A stretch of 22,219 nucleotides of DNA from Pelobacter sp. UBA6812 (GCA_002452265.1 DKEW01000090.1:38465-60683); one strand, 5' to 3'; numbered from the stretch's first letter, positions 8,193 to 15,419 are shown. Notes: a model not told the origin generated them from the sequence alone. A program made the numbers and translations.

Positions 8193-8468
8193 ATGCCCAA
8201 GTTTATTATCGAGAGGGAACTTCCCGGTGCTGGTAATCTTTCCGCTCAGGATCTTCAGAGTATCTCCCAGGCCTCCTGTGCGGTTCTTAAGGAGATGGGA
8301 CCCGATATTCAGTGGGTAGAAAGTTTCGTAACCGCGGACAAGATTTACTGTGTATATATTTCACCCAGTGAAAAAGAAATCCTTGAGCATGCCACCAAAG
8401 GTGGTTTCCCAGCCAACAGCATTGCCGAAGTCAAGACGATCATCAGCCCGATTACTGCCGAAGACTGA
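8193..8468 (+). CDS. DUF4242 domain protein
   Basis: 91 residues from the ATG at 8193, chosen because AGGAACAGG lies directly upstream and the homologous family begins MPKFIIERE; an in-frame upstream ATG at 8160 lacks both. The whole length matches DUF4242: IIERELPGAG at the start, Ser-rich helix, IQWVESFVTADKIYCVYISPSEKEI in the centre and EHATKGGFPANSI followed by PITAED at the end. This family has a ferredoxin-like fold; the Streptomyces member SCO4226 was reported to bind nickel, but the role in proteobacteria is not established. No signal peptide, so cytosolic. It is separated from the lipoprotein by a terminator and followed by its own terminator, so probably a single-gene unit; I could not pick a convincing promoter. 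Confidence 0.85.
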   Translation: MPKFIIERELPGAGNLSAQDLQSISQASCAVLKEMGPDIQWVESFVTADKIYCVYISPSEKEILEHATKGGFPANSIAEVKTIISPITAED

Positions 8469-8495
8469 CCTCTTCTTTAAATCATGTTTCAACCG

Positions 8496-8532
8496 AGTCC
8501 TGACCTGGTCAATGGGTCAGGACTTTTATTTT
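8496..8532 (+). terminator. Intrinsic terminator after the DUF4242 gene
   Basis: Perfect 10-base stem AGTCCTGACC / GGTCAGGACT around a 9-base loop, followed by TTTTATTTT. It serves the plus-strand gene ending at 8468. Confidence 0.85.
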
Positions 8533-8543
8533 CCCCTTTGACT

Positions 8544-8580
8544 AAAAAAACAAAACAGGCCCGGCAGTTCGGGCCTGTTT
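8544..8580 (-). terminator. Intrinsic terminator for the ferredoxin-like gene
   Basis: Stem AAACAGGCCCG / CGGGCCTGTTT (8553-8580) with loop GCAGTT; read on the minus strand the stem is followed by TTTTGTTTTTTT. It begins 14 bases after the stop of the minus-strand gene and sits back to back with the plus-strand terminator. Confidence 0.85.
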
Positions 8581-8594
8581 GTGGTCATAAGAGC

Positions 8595-9308
8595 TTAACG
8601 ACGTTCGCCACGAATGCCGATGCAGGCCGTTTGCAAACCGATATCCGCACCGCTTGCCTCCAGAGCCTGCTTGGCCAGGGCCACAAGACCGGAGCAACAA
8701 GGCACTTCCATATAGGCGACGGTGAGAGACTTGACGTCGTTCTCGGCCAGAATGGCGGTCAGTTTACGCTTGTATTCCTCGGCATCATCAAGTTTTGGAC
8801 ATCCGATGAGCAGTACTTTGCCGGTCAGAAGTTCTCGGTGGAAATCCGCATAGGCAAACGGTGCGCAATCGGCGGCCAGTAGCAGATCGGCCCCTTTGAG
8901 AAAAGGTGCGGATACCGGGATCAGTTTCAATTGCACGGGCCAGTTGCCTATGGCTGAAGCCTGGGGAGCATTGTCCGACAGCGGGGCAAGCTGCGGTTTT
9001 TCGAAGGACATGAGGCGGGCAGACGGGCAGCCCCCCTGACCATGGCTGTGGGCAGGCTTCGCATCCTTGGTTTTGGAGATTTTTTTTGCCACGGCAGCTT
9101 CATCAAACTCATCGGCTTCGCGGACCTCGATGCGGATAGCATCTTGCGGGCAGTGACCGAGGCAGGCACCGAGGCCGTCACAGAGGTTGTCTGCAGCCAG
9201 ACGGGCTTTGCCATCAATGATCTGGATGGCACCCTCGGCGCAGGCAGGTACACACAGGCCACAACCGTTGCATTTCTCTTCGTCGATGTGAATGATATTC
9301 CGTTTCAT
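8595..9308 (-). CDS. Ferredoxin-like 4Fe-4S protein with Cys-rich C-terminal domain
   Basis: 237 residues; GGGAGA precedes the ATG. The N-terminal 60 residues form a ferredoxin domain. Cluster I has C13-x2-C16-x2-C19-x3-C23. The second motif reads C43-DG-L46-GA-C49-x3-C53-P, with Leu where the second ligand normally is, so it may bind a [3Fe-4S] cluster or be supplemented from elsewhere. A linker follows, containing HSHGQGGCP (C94). The C-terminal part (about 115-237) has C148, GCPKLDD (C170), EVPCCSGL (C204, C205) and TACIGIRGE (C229), a conserved set seen in uncharacterised proteins of anaerobic bacteria. No signal peptide or membrane segment, so a cytosolic electron carrier or small oxidoreductase subunit is likely. 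It diverges from the aldehyde dehydrogenase gene, which could be a partner; that is inference. Confidence 0.82.
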   Translation of the reverse strand: MKRNIIHIDEEKCNGCGLCVPACAEGAIQIIDGKARLAADNLCDGLGACLGHCPQDAIRIEVREADEFDEAAVAKKISKTKDAKPAHSHGQGGCPSARLMSFEKPQLAPLSDNAPQASAIGNWPVQLKLIPVSAPFLKGADLLLAADCAPFAYADFHRELLTGKVLLIGCPKLDDAEEYKRKLTAILAENDVKSLTVAYMEVPCCSGLVALAKQALEASGADIGLQTACIGIRGERR

Positions 9309-9443
9309 AAATAATCTCCCGTTGTAGGTGATATGGAGTGGTGTTCGTTCGATGGCTTGATCCTCTCACATTCGTTTCATAGCCCCCTTGATAACTGTCA
9401 AGAAAATCCACTTTTAGGATGACATGGTGTTTTTAGCGAAAAC

Positions 9444-9472
9444 TTCAACGTGACGGATCAATTTGTTATACT
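9444..9472 (+). promoter_or_regulatory. Candidate promoter for the aldehyde dehydrogenase gene
   Basis: TTCAAC (9444-9449), 17 bases, then TATACT (9467-9472), 42 bases upstream of the start codon. The -10 is good (5 of 6), the -35 poor, so an activator may be needed. Confidence 0.4.
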
Positions 9473-9513
9473 CCCCAGACTCGATATATTGGGAATTTTG
9501 ACAGGAGGATAGA

Positions 9514-10944
9514 ATGATCAACCGGGAAAAATTATACATTAACGGTCAATGGACTGCGCCTTCCTGCGGTGAGGTCTTTGAAGTCGTCAACCCGGCTACC
9601 GAGGAAACCATCGGCACCATACCTGCTGCCAAGGAGCATGATGCCGATGCGGCTGTCGTTGCGGCACGTAATGCTTTTGAAGGTTGGGCAACCACTCCTG
9701 TGGAGGAGCGTGCTGATTGGCTGGATAAAATTCATGCCGCACTGAAAACCAGGTCGGGGGAAATGGCCGACCTGATTACGGCCGAACTCGGTATGCCCTT
9801 GAAGTTGACACGCATGATTCAGGTTGGATTGCCGATGGTCACCCTCGCATCGTATGCCAATCATGCAAGAACCTTCCCCTTTAAGGAAAAAGTTGGCCAT
9901 TCACTTATTGTGAAAGAGGCCGCGGGGGTGGTAGCCGCCATCACTCCCTGGAATTACCCTCTGCACCAGATCGTTGCCAAGGTTGCGCCGGCTCTTGCTG
10001 CCGGATGCACGGTCGTTCTAAAGCCAAGTGAAGTAACGCCCCTTAATGCATTTTTGCTGGCAGATATCATCGATCAGGTCGGGTTGCCGGCAGGAGTTTT
10101 CAACTTGGTCAGCGGTACCGGGCCGATAGTCGGCGAGCGTCTTGTAATCCATGGTGATGTTGATCTGATTTCCTTTACCGGTTCCACCCGTGCCGGTAAA
10201 AGGGTCGCCGAACTGGCAGCCGGCGGTGTCAAGCGTGTTGCTCTGGAACTGGGAGGAAAGTCCCCGTCCGTTGTTTTGGATGATGCCGACCTTGCGGAGG
10301 TGGTCAAAGGTACGGTCAAATCCTGTTTTCTCAATTCCGGACAGACCTGCAGTGCCTGGACGCGATTGTTGGTTCCCGAGGATCGTTATGACGAGGCAGC
10401 TGAGCTGGCCGTTAGTGCGGCCAAAAAGTTTCAACCGGGGGATCCCATGGATGAGAACGCGCGTCTCGGTCCTTTGGTGTCCAGACGTCAATACGAAAAA
10501 GTGATGGATTATATTCGTCAGGGTTGCGAGGAAGGGGCCACGTTGCTTCTTGGTGGGATGGATGCCCCGGTCGGTCTTGAGCATGGTTATTACGTCCAAC
10601 CTACGGTGTTCGGTCGGGTGACACCCGAAATGAGTATTGCCCGGGAAGAGATTTTCGGGCCGGTATTGTCCATTATGACCTATCGGAGCGAAGATGAGGC
10701 GATTGCGCTGGCAAACGCCACACCCTATGGCTTGGCTGCAGGGGTCTGGTCGGCCGATGAAACAAGGGCCATGGCGGTAGCGCGCCGGTTGCGCGCCGGG
10801 CAGGTCGATATCAACGGGGCGCCCTACAATACCGAGGCCCCTTTCGGAGGGTATCGACAATCGGGTTATGGGCGTGAAATGGGACGGTACGGATTGGAGG
10901 AATACCTGGAGGTTAAATCCATTCAGCTGCCACCGAACGCGTGA
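9514..10944 (+). CDS. NAD(P)-dependent aldehyde dehydrogenase
   Basis: 476 residues, typical for the ALDH superfamily, from an ATG preceded by AGGAGG. It oxidises an aldehyde to a carboxylic acid through a thiohemiacetal on the catalytic Cys. Visible catalytic residues: N147 in ITPWNYPL, E245 in ALELGGKSPS and C279 in NSGQTCSA; the NAD-site signatures FTGSTRAGKR and EEIFGPVLSI are also present, as is LKPSEVTPL. Cytosolic, no signal sequence. The substrate cannot be read from the sequence; general fermentative or detoxifying aldehyde oxidation is likely. It is transcribed alone, ending at a strong terminator, with a ferredoxin-like gene diverging upstream and a YqhD-type alcohol dehydrogenase about 1 kb downstream on the other strand, a neighbourhood consistent with alcohol/aldehyde metabolism. 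Family is certain, substrate is not. Confidence 0.95.
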   Translation: MINREKLYINGQWTAPSCGEVFEVVNPATEETIGTIPAAKEHDADAAVVAARNAFEGWATTPVEERADWLDKIHAALKTRSGEMADLITAELGMPLKLTRMIQVGLPMVTLASYANHARTFPFKEKVGHSLIVKEAAGVVAAITPWNYPLHQIVAKVAPALAAGCTVVLKPSEVTPLNAFLLADIIDQVGLPAGVFNLVSGTGPIVGERLVIHGDVDLISFTGSTRAGKRVAELAAGGVKRVALELGGKSPSVVLDDADLAEVVKGTVKSCFLNSGQTCSAWTRLLVPEDRYDEAAELAVSAAKKFQPGDPMDENARLGPLVSRRQYEKVMDYIRQGCEEGATLLLGGMDAPVGLEHGYYVQPTVFGRVTPEMSIAREEIFGPVLSIMTYRSEDEAIALANATPYGLAAGVWSADETRAMAVARRLRAGQVDINGAPYNTEAPFGGYRQSGYGREMGRYGLEEYLEVKSIQLPPNA

Positions 10945-10967
10945 CGGCTTGCAAAAGTGTTCCATTC

Positions 10968-11006
10968 AAAAGCCGGGATTCACACGATGGGATCCCGGCT
11001 TTTTTT
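10968..11006 (+). terminator. Terminator between convergent aldehyde dehydrogenase and KfrA-like genes
   Basis: Stem AAAAGCCGGGAT / ATCCCGGCTTTT with an 11-12 base loop, followed on the plus strand by a run of T (11000-11006). On the minus strand the stem ends in TTTTG, so it may also weakly stop the KfrA-like transcript, whose stop codon is only a few bases away. Confidence 0.85.
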
Positions 11007-11009
11007 GAG

Positions 11010-11759
11010 TCAAAACTCGAAAGCTTCCTGCTGTTCCTCGGCAGCTGACTTGGTGGCAGGCGTCTTTGGCGGAGACGTGTTGTTGCGTGGTGACCTGGTT
11101 TTTTCCTGTGGGAGAAGCTCCTGCAGCTGTACTTCTGCATTTCTGGTTCGCATATCGGCTTCAATTATTTGCTGTTCAAGATCGCCGATTCGTTTTTCCG
11201 ATTTACATATTTGTTCCTTGGCTACAGCCAGTTCCTGTAACGCCATTTGCAGGCGGGTGTCGACTTCGGCAAGATGGTTTTCTACAAAAGCTGCATGCTG
11301 TCGTAGCTGATGTAATTGCTCTTCTGTCTGTTTTTTACTTTGCAGGGCCAGCTGCAATTGTACTTCCAACTCAGCTACTTTGGGAGACGAACTTTGTTCC
11401 ATTTGTTGCAGCGTTTTTTCAAGATCGGTTATGTAACGCTGAGCCTCTTTGTATGCCGATTCGATTTCCTTGAGTTTTCCGCTATTGGTTGAAAGGCGGT
11501 CCTCCATCGCCAGCAGAGCCCGTCGGGCATAATTGCGCATCTCGTTGTGCAAAGCTTCTGTCAACTGGGGAGATATTTCCGCCACATCGGAAGGGTGCCC
11601 CAACTGTTCACTTTGCCATCGACGGTAATGCTTTAACACGGTGGACATGGAACCACCGGTCAAAGCATGAATGGCACGGACGGTCACTTTTTGTTTGTTT
11701 GTCTGCAGCGCGCCAATCGCATCAATTACCTGCTCGTACAGTATGCCTTTTCTGGCCAT
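11010..11759 (-). CDS. KfrA-like DNA-binding coiled-coil protein
   Basis: 249 residues from the ATG at 11759, preferred over an in-frame upstream ATG because GGAGGGG lies just before it and MARKG matches the family start. Residues 1-70 match the KfrA N-terminal DNA-binding domain (plasmid replication-region DNA-binding family): a first helix, then KVTVRAIHALTGGSMSTVLKHYRRW, a winged-helix-like recognition unit. Residues about 75-215 are a long heptad-patterned coiled coil (LEVQLQLALQSKKQTEEQLHQLRQ and similar), and the tail is a Pro/Lys/Ser-rich flexible segment. KfrA proteins are known from broad-host-range plasmids as autoregulators with possible partition roles; chromosomal versions are common and mostly uncharacterised. 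No plasmid genes are nearby. It may bind its own promoter; the Fe-dependent dehydrogenase gene lies just upstream on the same strand (98-base gap), so the two may be cotranscribed. Confidence 0.82.
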   Translation of the reverse strand: MARKGILYEQVIDAIGALQTNKQKVTVRAIHALTGGSMSTVLKHYRRWQSEQLGHPSDVAEISPQLTEALHNEMRNYARRALLAMEDRLSTNSGKLKEIESAYKEAQRYITDLEKTLQQMEQSSSPKVAELEVQLQLALQSKKQTEEQLHQLRQHAAFVENHLAEVDTRLQMALQELAVAKEQICKSEKRIGDLEQQIIEADMRTRNAEVQLQELLPQEKTRSPRNNTSPPKTPATKSAAEEQQEAFEF

Positions 11760-11857
11760 ACAGCCCCTCCATGATCCATAACGATTCGCCAAGATTATTC
11801 AAAATCATTTAGATATACAAGGCAATTTGTTGGATTGTTATCTTATTAGCGTAACGT

Positions 11858-13012
11858 TTATGAGGCGTATTCTAGAATCGCTCCAACTTCGGCGGACCCA
11901 ATATTCTGGTGTTCACCTATCAGCGGTTGACGTTTGCCCAGTCGTTGGGCGATCTGAGTAATGACATCTCGGGAGATATCGCAGTCGCGCAGGCGGGTGA
12001 CAAATCCCATGGATTGAAAAAAGCGCACAATGCTGGCAAGTGCCATATCAATCGCCTTCTCGGAATTTTCGTCGCTGATACCCCATACGCGGTGGGCAAA
12101 TTGTTGCAGCTTGATAGATTTTGATTGTCTTTGATTATGCAGCAAAGCCGGCAACACAATGGCCAGCGCTCGGGCATGCTCAAGGCCGCACAGTGCGGTT
12201 AATTCATGCGCAATAGCATGAGAAGACCAATCTGTGGGGACACCGCAGGCCAGATTGTGATTCAGGGCCTGGGTCGCGCACCACATCAGGTTGGCCCGGA
12301 CATCGTAGTTATCTTCCGGGCCGCACAGTTTCGGAGCCTCTTCGATAAGGGTGAGAAGAATGCCTTCGGCCTGACGATCCTGTAATGGCGCGTTAACATC
12401 GTAGGTCAGATACTGTTCGCAGACATGGACGAAGGTATCGACAACGCCGTTGGCCAACTGGCGTTGTGGTAGAGAAAAGGTGGTGTCGGGATCGAGTATG
12501 GAAAACTGCGGATAGAGAAAAGGACTTTTAAAGGGGATCTTTTGCGCGGTTGACTCCCTGGAAATAACAGCATTGATGTTGGTTTCCGATCCAGTCGCCG
12601 GCAGGGTGACAACGCAGCCAAGGGGCAGGGCGGCTTCTACCGGTGCCCGTTTAAGCACCATATCCCAGGGATCTTGCCCCGTATAGGTGGCAGCCGCCGC
12701 GATAAACTTGGTTGCATCCATGACCGAACCTCCGCCAACGGCAAGAACAAAATCCACATTGGCCTTTTGGGCCTGTCGCGTTGCTTTCATGCAGGTTTCG
12801 TAGAGGGGGTTGGGTTCTATACCGGAGAATTCAATCACATCATGCCCCGTAAGGGCATTGATGACTTGGTTATAGACACCATTGCTTTTAATGGAGCCGC
12901 CGCCGTAAATAAGCATTATCCTGCTTCCTGCGGGGACCAGTTGGGATAATTGTGCAATGGAACCACGGCCAAAAACAACGCGTACAGGATTATGAAACGT
13001 AAAATTATTCAT
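11858..13012 (-). CDS. Iron-containing (YqhD-type) alcohol dehydrogenase
   Basis: 384 residues, full length for the family III (Fe-containing) alcohol dehydrogenases, closest in pattern to E. coli YqhD and clostridial butanol dehydrogenases. The NAD(P) region shows GGGSIKSNG (37-45) and GGGSVMDATKF (93-103), and TLPATGSETN follows. Four metal ligands fall with exactly the YqhD spacing: D192, H196, H265 and H279. The enzyme reduces aldehydes to alcohols, generally with NADPH for YqhD relatives; metal (Zn or Fe) and substrate cannot be told from sequence. GGAAAG is a reasonable ribosome site. No terminator separates it from the downstream KfrA-like gene. Oxidation of the same aldehyde pool by the ALDH encoded nearby is a reasonable inference. 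Confidence 0.93.
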   Translation of the reverse strand: MNNFTFHNPVRVVFGRGSIAQLSQLVPAGSRIMLIYGGGSIKSNGVYNQVINALTGHDVIEFSGIEPNPLYETCMKATRQAQKANVDFVLAVGGGSVMDATKFIAAAATYTGQDPWDMVLKRAPVEAALPLGCVVTLPATGSETNINAVISRESTAQKIPFKSPFLYPQFSILDPDTTFSLPQRQLANGVVDTFVHVCEQYLTYDVNAPLQDRQAEGILLTLIEEAPKLCGPEDNYDVRANLMWCATQALNHNLACGVPTDWSSHAIAHELTALCGLEHARALAIVLPALLHNQRQSKSIKLQQFAHRVWGISDENSEKAIDMALASIVRFFQSMGFVTRLRDCDISRDVITQIAQRLGKRQPLIGEHQNIGSAEVGAILEYAS

Positions 13013-13233
13013 TGCTATGCTTTCCAGGTTGTCGGGTGCAGGATACAGTAGATTAGGACAAGGCAGACGTTAAATGGAATTTATTGTGTAACGCAGTATC
13101 GTGAATTTTAAGGTAATCGCCTTCGCAGATGAGGGAATGTTCTAGTGCTGAGCCTGCTTGCATTTGTCACTTTCGGGAAGGTTGTTCTACTGTACGAAGG
13201 TAAGTATACGTGAAGGGTAAAGGCACAGCAAGG

Positions 13234-13259
13234 CTTGCAGCTTTATACGTCAGTGCAAG
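13234..13259. repeat. Spaced inverted repeat in the divergent promoter region
   Basis: CTTGCA (13234-13239) and TGCAAG (13254-13259) form perfect 6-base arms 14 bases apart; a third copy of CTTGCA is at 13157-13162. It lies 30 bases before the 180-residue gene and could be an operator for a dimeric regulator, in the intergenic region shared with the Fe-type alcohol dehydrogenase. Confidence 0.35.
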
Positions 13260-13288
13260 AGATGATTTGAAAGTGGTTGGAGGCTATC

Positions 13289-13831
13289 ATGACGCACCAT
13301 GGAACAGCAAAACCATTATCGCAATACTTGTTTGAGGAAATGGGCTTGGTTGTGCTCGATCATACATCTTCACAGGTTGCCGTACAGGTGCTGGAGAGAT
13401 CCTCCACCATCGAGTATTTTGGTAATGCAAGACCTCAGGTTCGCGGTGGACTATTCTACCAGGGTAACACCGCTGTGTTTGGTGTGCTGCTGGCTATTGG
13501 GCAGGTTGTAAAGTATGTGTACACATGCTGGCTTAATTACCATAGCGATTATGATCGCCAGGTTTTACTGGCGCTGGAGAATCAGGAATTATTGATGGTG
13601 CGGTTTTATGGCAGCAATTTGAAGATTGGCAGGATTTATTTGGTGAATAATGCGTTGGGTGACTCAGCCAGACAGGCAAGGGCGCATGTGGACAAGTTGC
13701 TACCATGGTCACAAGACACTTATGAAAAAGTTGTGTCAGAGGTGTCTTTGCGCTTGGGGCATGGAATGACTTTGTGGCAAAGACTTGAGTCCGGAATACC
13801 TTTGATGGACCTGGATACGCCGTATCATTGA
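13289..13831 (+). CDS. Hypothetical protein, 180 residues
   Basis: Starts at the ATG at 13289 with GGAGG five bases upstream; an in-frame ATG at 13277 lacks a site. I do not recognise the family. It is a soluble-looking alpha/beta protein with an N-terminal helix (KPLSQYLFEEMG), a central hydrophobic stretch VFGVLLAIGQVVKYVYTCW (about 63-81) that could be one buried or membrane-associated helix, and a DRQVLLALENQELLMVRFYGSNLKIGRIYLV segment that reads as alternating helix and strands. One Cys (C80), no signal peptide. A TRNA-like or nuclease motif is not present. The gene is upstream of the DUF3135 gene in the same direction with an 80-base gap. Real coding is supported by ribosome site and length; function is unknown. 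Confidence 0.7.
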   Translation: MTHHGTAKPLSQYLFEEMGLVVLDHTSSQVAVQVLERSSTIEYFGNARPQVRGGLFYQGNTAVFGVLLAIGQVVKYVYTCWLNYHSDYDRQVLLALENQELLMVRFYGSNLKIGRIYLVNNALGDSARQARAHVDKLLPWSQDTYEKVVSEVSLRLGHGMTLWQRLESGIPLMDLDTPYH

Positions 13832-13864
13832 TAAGAAGGTAGTACGACAAGGATCTCCGTGTTC

Positions 13865-13892
13865 TTGCCTCTTCTTGTAAGAGTGTTAATAT
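13865..13892 (+). promoter_or_regulatory. Candidate promoter for the DUF3135 gene
   Basis: TTGCCT (13865-13870), 16 bases, TAATAT (13887-13892), about 20 bases before the start codon, leaving room for the AGGAGG ribosome site. Moderate match only. Confidence 0.35.
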
Positions 13893-13911
13893 CAAATCAG
13901 GAGGTGGTTTT

Positions 13912-14262
13912 ATGAGTACTACTGAAGATAAAAGCCAGGTCCTGGAAATGGTGGGTTTATATCAAAAAGATCCGGAAGCCTTCGAGAAGATGCGCGCAGA
14001 CATTATTCATCAGATGCTTGAGGATTTTCCGGAAGAATATCGTAAGCGTGCATACGGTATGCAGTTTCAGATTGAAATGCGTCTGCGCCGATACAAAGAC
14101 CCCATTGTTCGCATGAACATGATGATTGCTATGTTCTGGGAACAGTTCGATGAATTCAACAGGGTGTTAAACGATCCACAAAAGTTTATTTCAGACCGTG
14201 ATGCTGAGCATTGTGAATCAGCCAAAGTTCTGCCTTTGAAAAAAACGATCATAAAACATTAG
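13912..14262 (+). CDS. DUF3135 domain protein
   Basis: 116 residues, with a perfect AGGAGG before the ATG. The central part matches the DUF3135 pattern: LYQKDPEAFEKMRADIIHQ, then a short loop and RKRAYGMQFQIEMRLRRYKDPIVRMNMMI. All-helical, charged, no Cys pair and no signal peptide, with a Met-rich stretch (MNMMIAMFW) near residue 66. The family is small, mostly proteobacterial and of unknown function, so I do not propose one. It follows the 180-residue orphan with an 80-base gap that holds a weak promoter, so it may be partly independent. A strong terminator ends the unit. Confidence 0.75.
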   Translation: MSTTEDKSQVLEMVGLYQKDPEAFEKMRADIIHQMLEDFPEEYRKRAYGMQFQIEMRLRRYKDPIVRMNMMIAMFWEQFDEFNRVLNDPQKFISDRDAEHCESAKVLPLKKTIIKH

Positions 14263-14312
14263 ATGTCTTAGCCTCTTACCAGGGGGGGGATTTAATGGTT
14301 GCGGTAACGATA

Positions 14313-14366
14313 AGCGGCCGGAAACCCTTTGTAATCACGAAAGGGGTTCCGGCTGCTTTAAATTTT
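14313..14366 (+). terminator. Intrinsic terminator after the DUF3135 gene
   Basis: 18-base stem AGCGGCCGGAAACCCTTT (14313-14330) with its partner 14340-14357 (two G-T wobbles), loop of 9 bases, then TTTAAATTTT. It lies between convergent genes and may work in both directions, though the plus-strand T-run is better. Confidence 0.8.
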
Positions 14367-14469
14367 GTAGTAAACATTTTATATGTGTTCAGGCGGGCAG
14401 GTGTTTTCTATCCGCCAAAATAAATCCTCTCAGTGAAATGAAAGTTTATAAAGCTAAATGCCTGCATAG

Positions 14470-14721
14470 TCAGGTGATACGGTAAAATGTCCCTGAATCG
14501 CTCACAAAATCGCTGTGATCCTCGTGCGTTTGTTCCAGGTCAATAATCTCAAAAATCTCCACTGGGGCATCGGGTAACTGGGAAAGAATGTCATCCGTGG
14601 TGTGGCGATTGTGAAATATAAGCAGGTTATAGGTTGAATCAAGAATTTCAAACTGGGTGGCCATTTTTGAAGACCAGGAGTCACACCAATGGGTCTTATC
14701 CTTGATAAGCAGACCTTTCAT
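14470..14721 (-). CDS. Small hypothetical protein, 83 residues
   Basis: An ATG at 14721 with GGAGG seven bases upstream starts an 83-residue protein: MKGLLIKDKTHWCDSW, a beta-like middle (FEILDSTYNLLIFHNRH) and an acidic end rich in Asp/Glu (EIIDLEQTHEDHSDFVSD). I recognise no family. No signal peptide or membrane segment. The strong ribosome site and a palindrome (CAAGTATACTTG, 14812-14823) about 90 bases upstream favour a real, possibly regulated gene, but shortness leaves doubt. The neighbours, DUF3135 and PilZ genes, give no clear functional hint. Confidence 0.6.
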   Translation of the reverse strand: MKGLLIKDKTHWCDSWSSKMATQFEILDSTYNLLIFHNRHTTDDILSQLPDAPVEIFEIIDLEQTHEDHSDFVSDSGTFYRIT

Positions 14722-15080
14722 GTTAATCCTCCGGTTGAAAAAAATTATCGCGAATGACTTTTTTTATAATTCTAGCCGAATTTCCGGCATTGCAAATCTA
14801 TGCTTTTTATCCAAGTATACTTGCTAACCGTTTTTTGCCTCTTTTCAAGTCTGTAAATCCTGAAAAAATTTAAAAAACAGTATGCTATGTACCTTTGCAC
14901 TCTTCCTGGCGTTTTGCAATACAGGGAGCGCTTTGGATTTTTTGTTTGCACCATAACCTGTCGCGATATATGCTGCATGACTGTTTAAGTATAATTTAAT
15001 CATTCGGGTTGATTTGCTGTATTTGAATATTCACGCTTTTCGTGACCTTTGGAAGATTATGTCTTGAGTAAGGAGGAGGA
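14722..15080. other. AT-rich divergent intergenic region, no gene seen
   Basis: 359 bases between the 83-residue gene and the PilZ gene, AT-rich. It holds a perfect 12-base palindrome (14812-14823) and a TATAAT (14990-14995) that could be a -10 for the PilZ gene, without a convincing -35. I see no RNA gene here. Confidence 0.5.
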
Positions 15081-15419
15081 ATGAAAGTTGATCGTCGTGT
15101 GAAGAGGCGGCCTCGTAGACGCATTCAGGTACGTTATGGTGAGAAAGACCCTTGTCGCATAGCATTCACCGAAGATGTGCACCGAGAAGGTTTGTTCTTG
15201 AAGACGGCACAGCCGCTGCGTCCAGGAACCAGTTTATACCTGGAACTTGTACTTCCGGAATATGGCGCTGTAATTTTGCAAGGTAAAGTGCAGTGGGCCA
15301 GAAAAGTACCTGCACCCCTTATGCGCGTTGCGAATAAAGGGGGAATGGGTATTCGCATTTTAACCATTGATTCGGGGTTGGAAGCATTTGATCGTTATTG
15401 CACTTCTCTGGAATCCTGA
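15081..15419 (+). CDS. PilZ domain protein, putative cyclic-di-GMP effector
   Basis: 112 residues, essentially a single PilZ domain, with GGAGGAGG before the ATG. The N-terminal arginine motif is present: basic stretch RRVKRRPRRRIQVRY containing RxxxR. The second signature (D/N)xSxxG reads D32-V-H-R-E-G37, so the Ser is His here; a beta barrel follows (GTSLYLELVLPEYG, LQGKVQWARKV, GGMGIRIL). PilZ domains bind cyclic di-GMP and relay it to motility, exopolysaccharide or development outputs; with Ser replaced, affinity may be reduced. No output domain is attached, so a stand-alone adaptor. Followed by a terminator at 15498. Confidence 0.83.
   Translation: MKVDRRVKRRPRRRIQVRYGEKDPCRIAFTEDVHREGLFLKTAQPLRPGTSLYLELVLPEYGAVILQGKVQWARKVPAPLMRVANKGGMGIRILTIDSGLEAFDRYCTSLES

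Noticed and set aside
10018..10965. 315-residue minus-strand frame opposite the aldehyde dehydrogenase
   Set aside because: Antisense shadow of an ALDH gene with complete catalytic residues.
13222..13240. Sigma54-like GGCAC ... TTGCA before the 180-residue gene
   Set aside because: The TTGC is three bases too far from GGCAC; it is better explained as part of the CTTGCA repeat.
14772..14978. 68-residue minus-strand frame in the intergenic region
   Set aside because: No ribosome site, low-complexity Lys/Arg/Tyr composition, no resemblance to a family.
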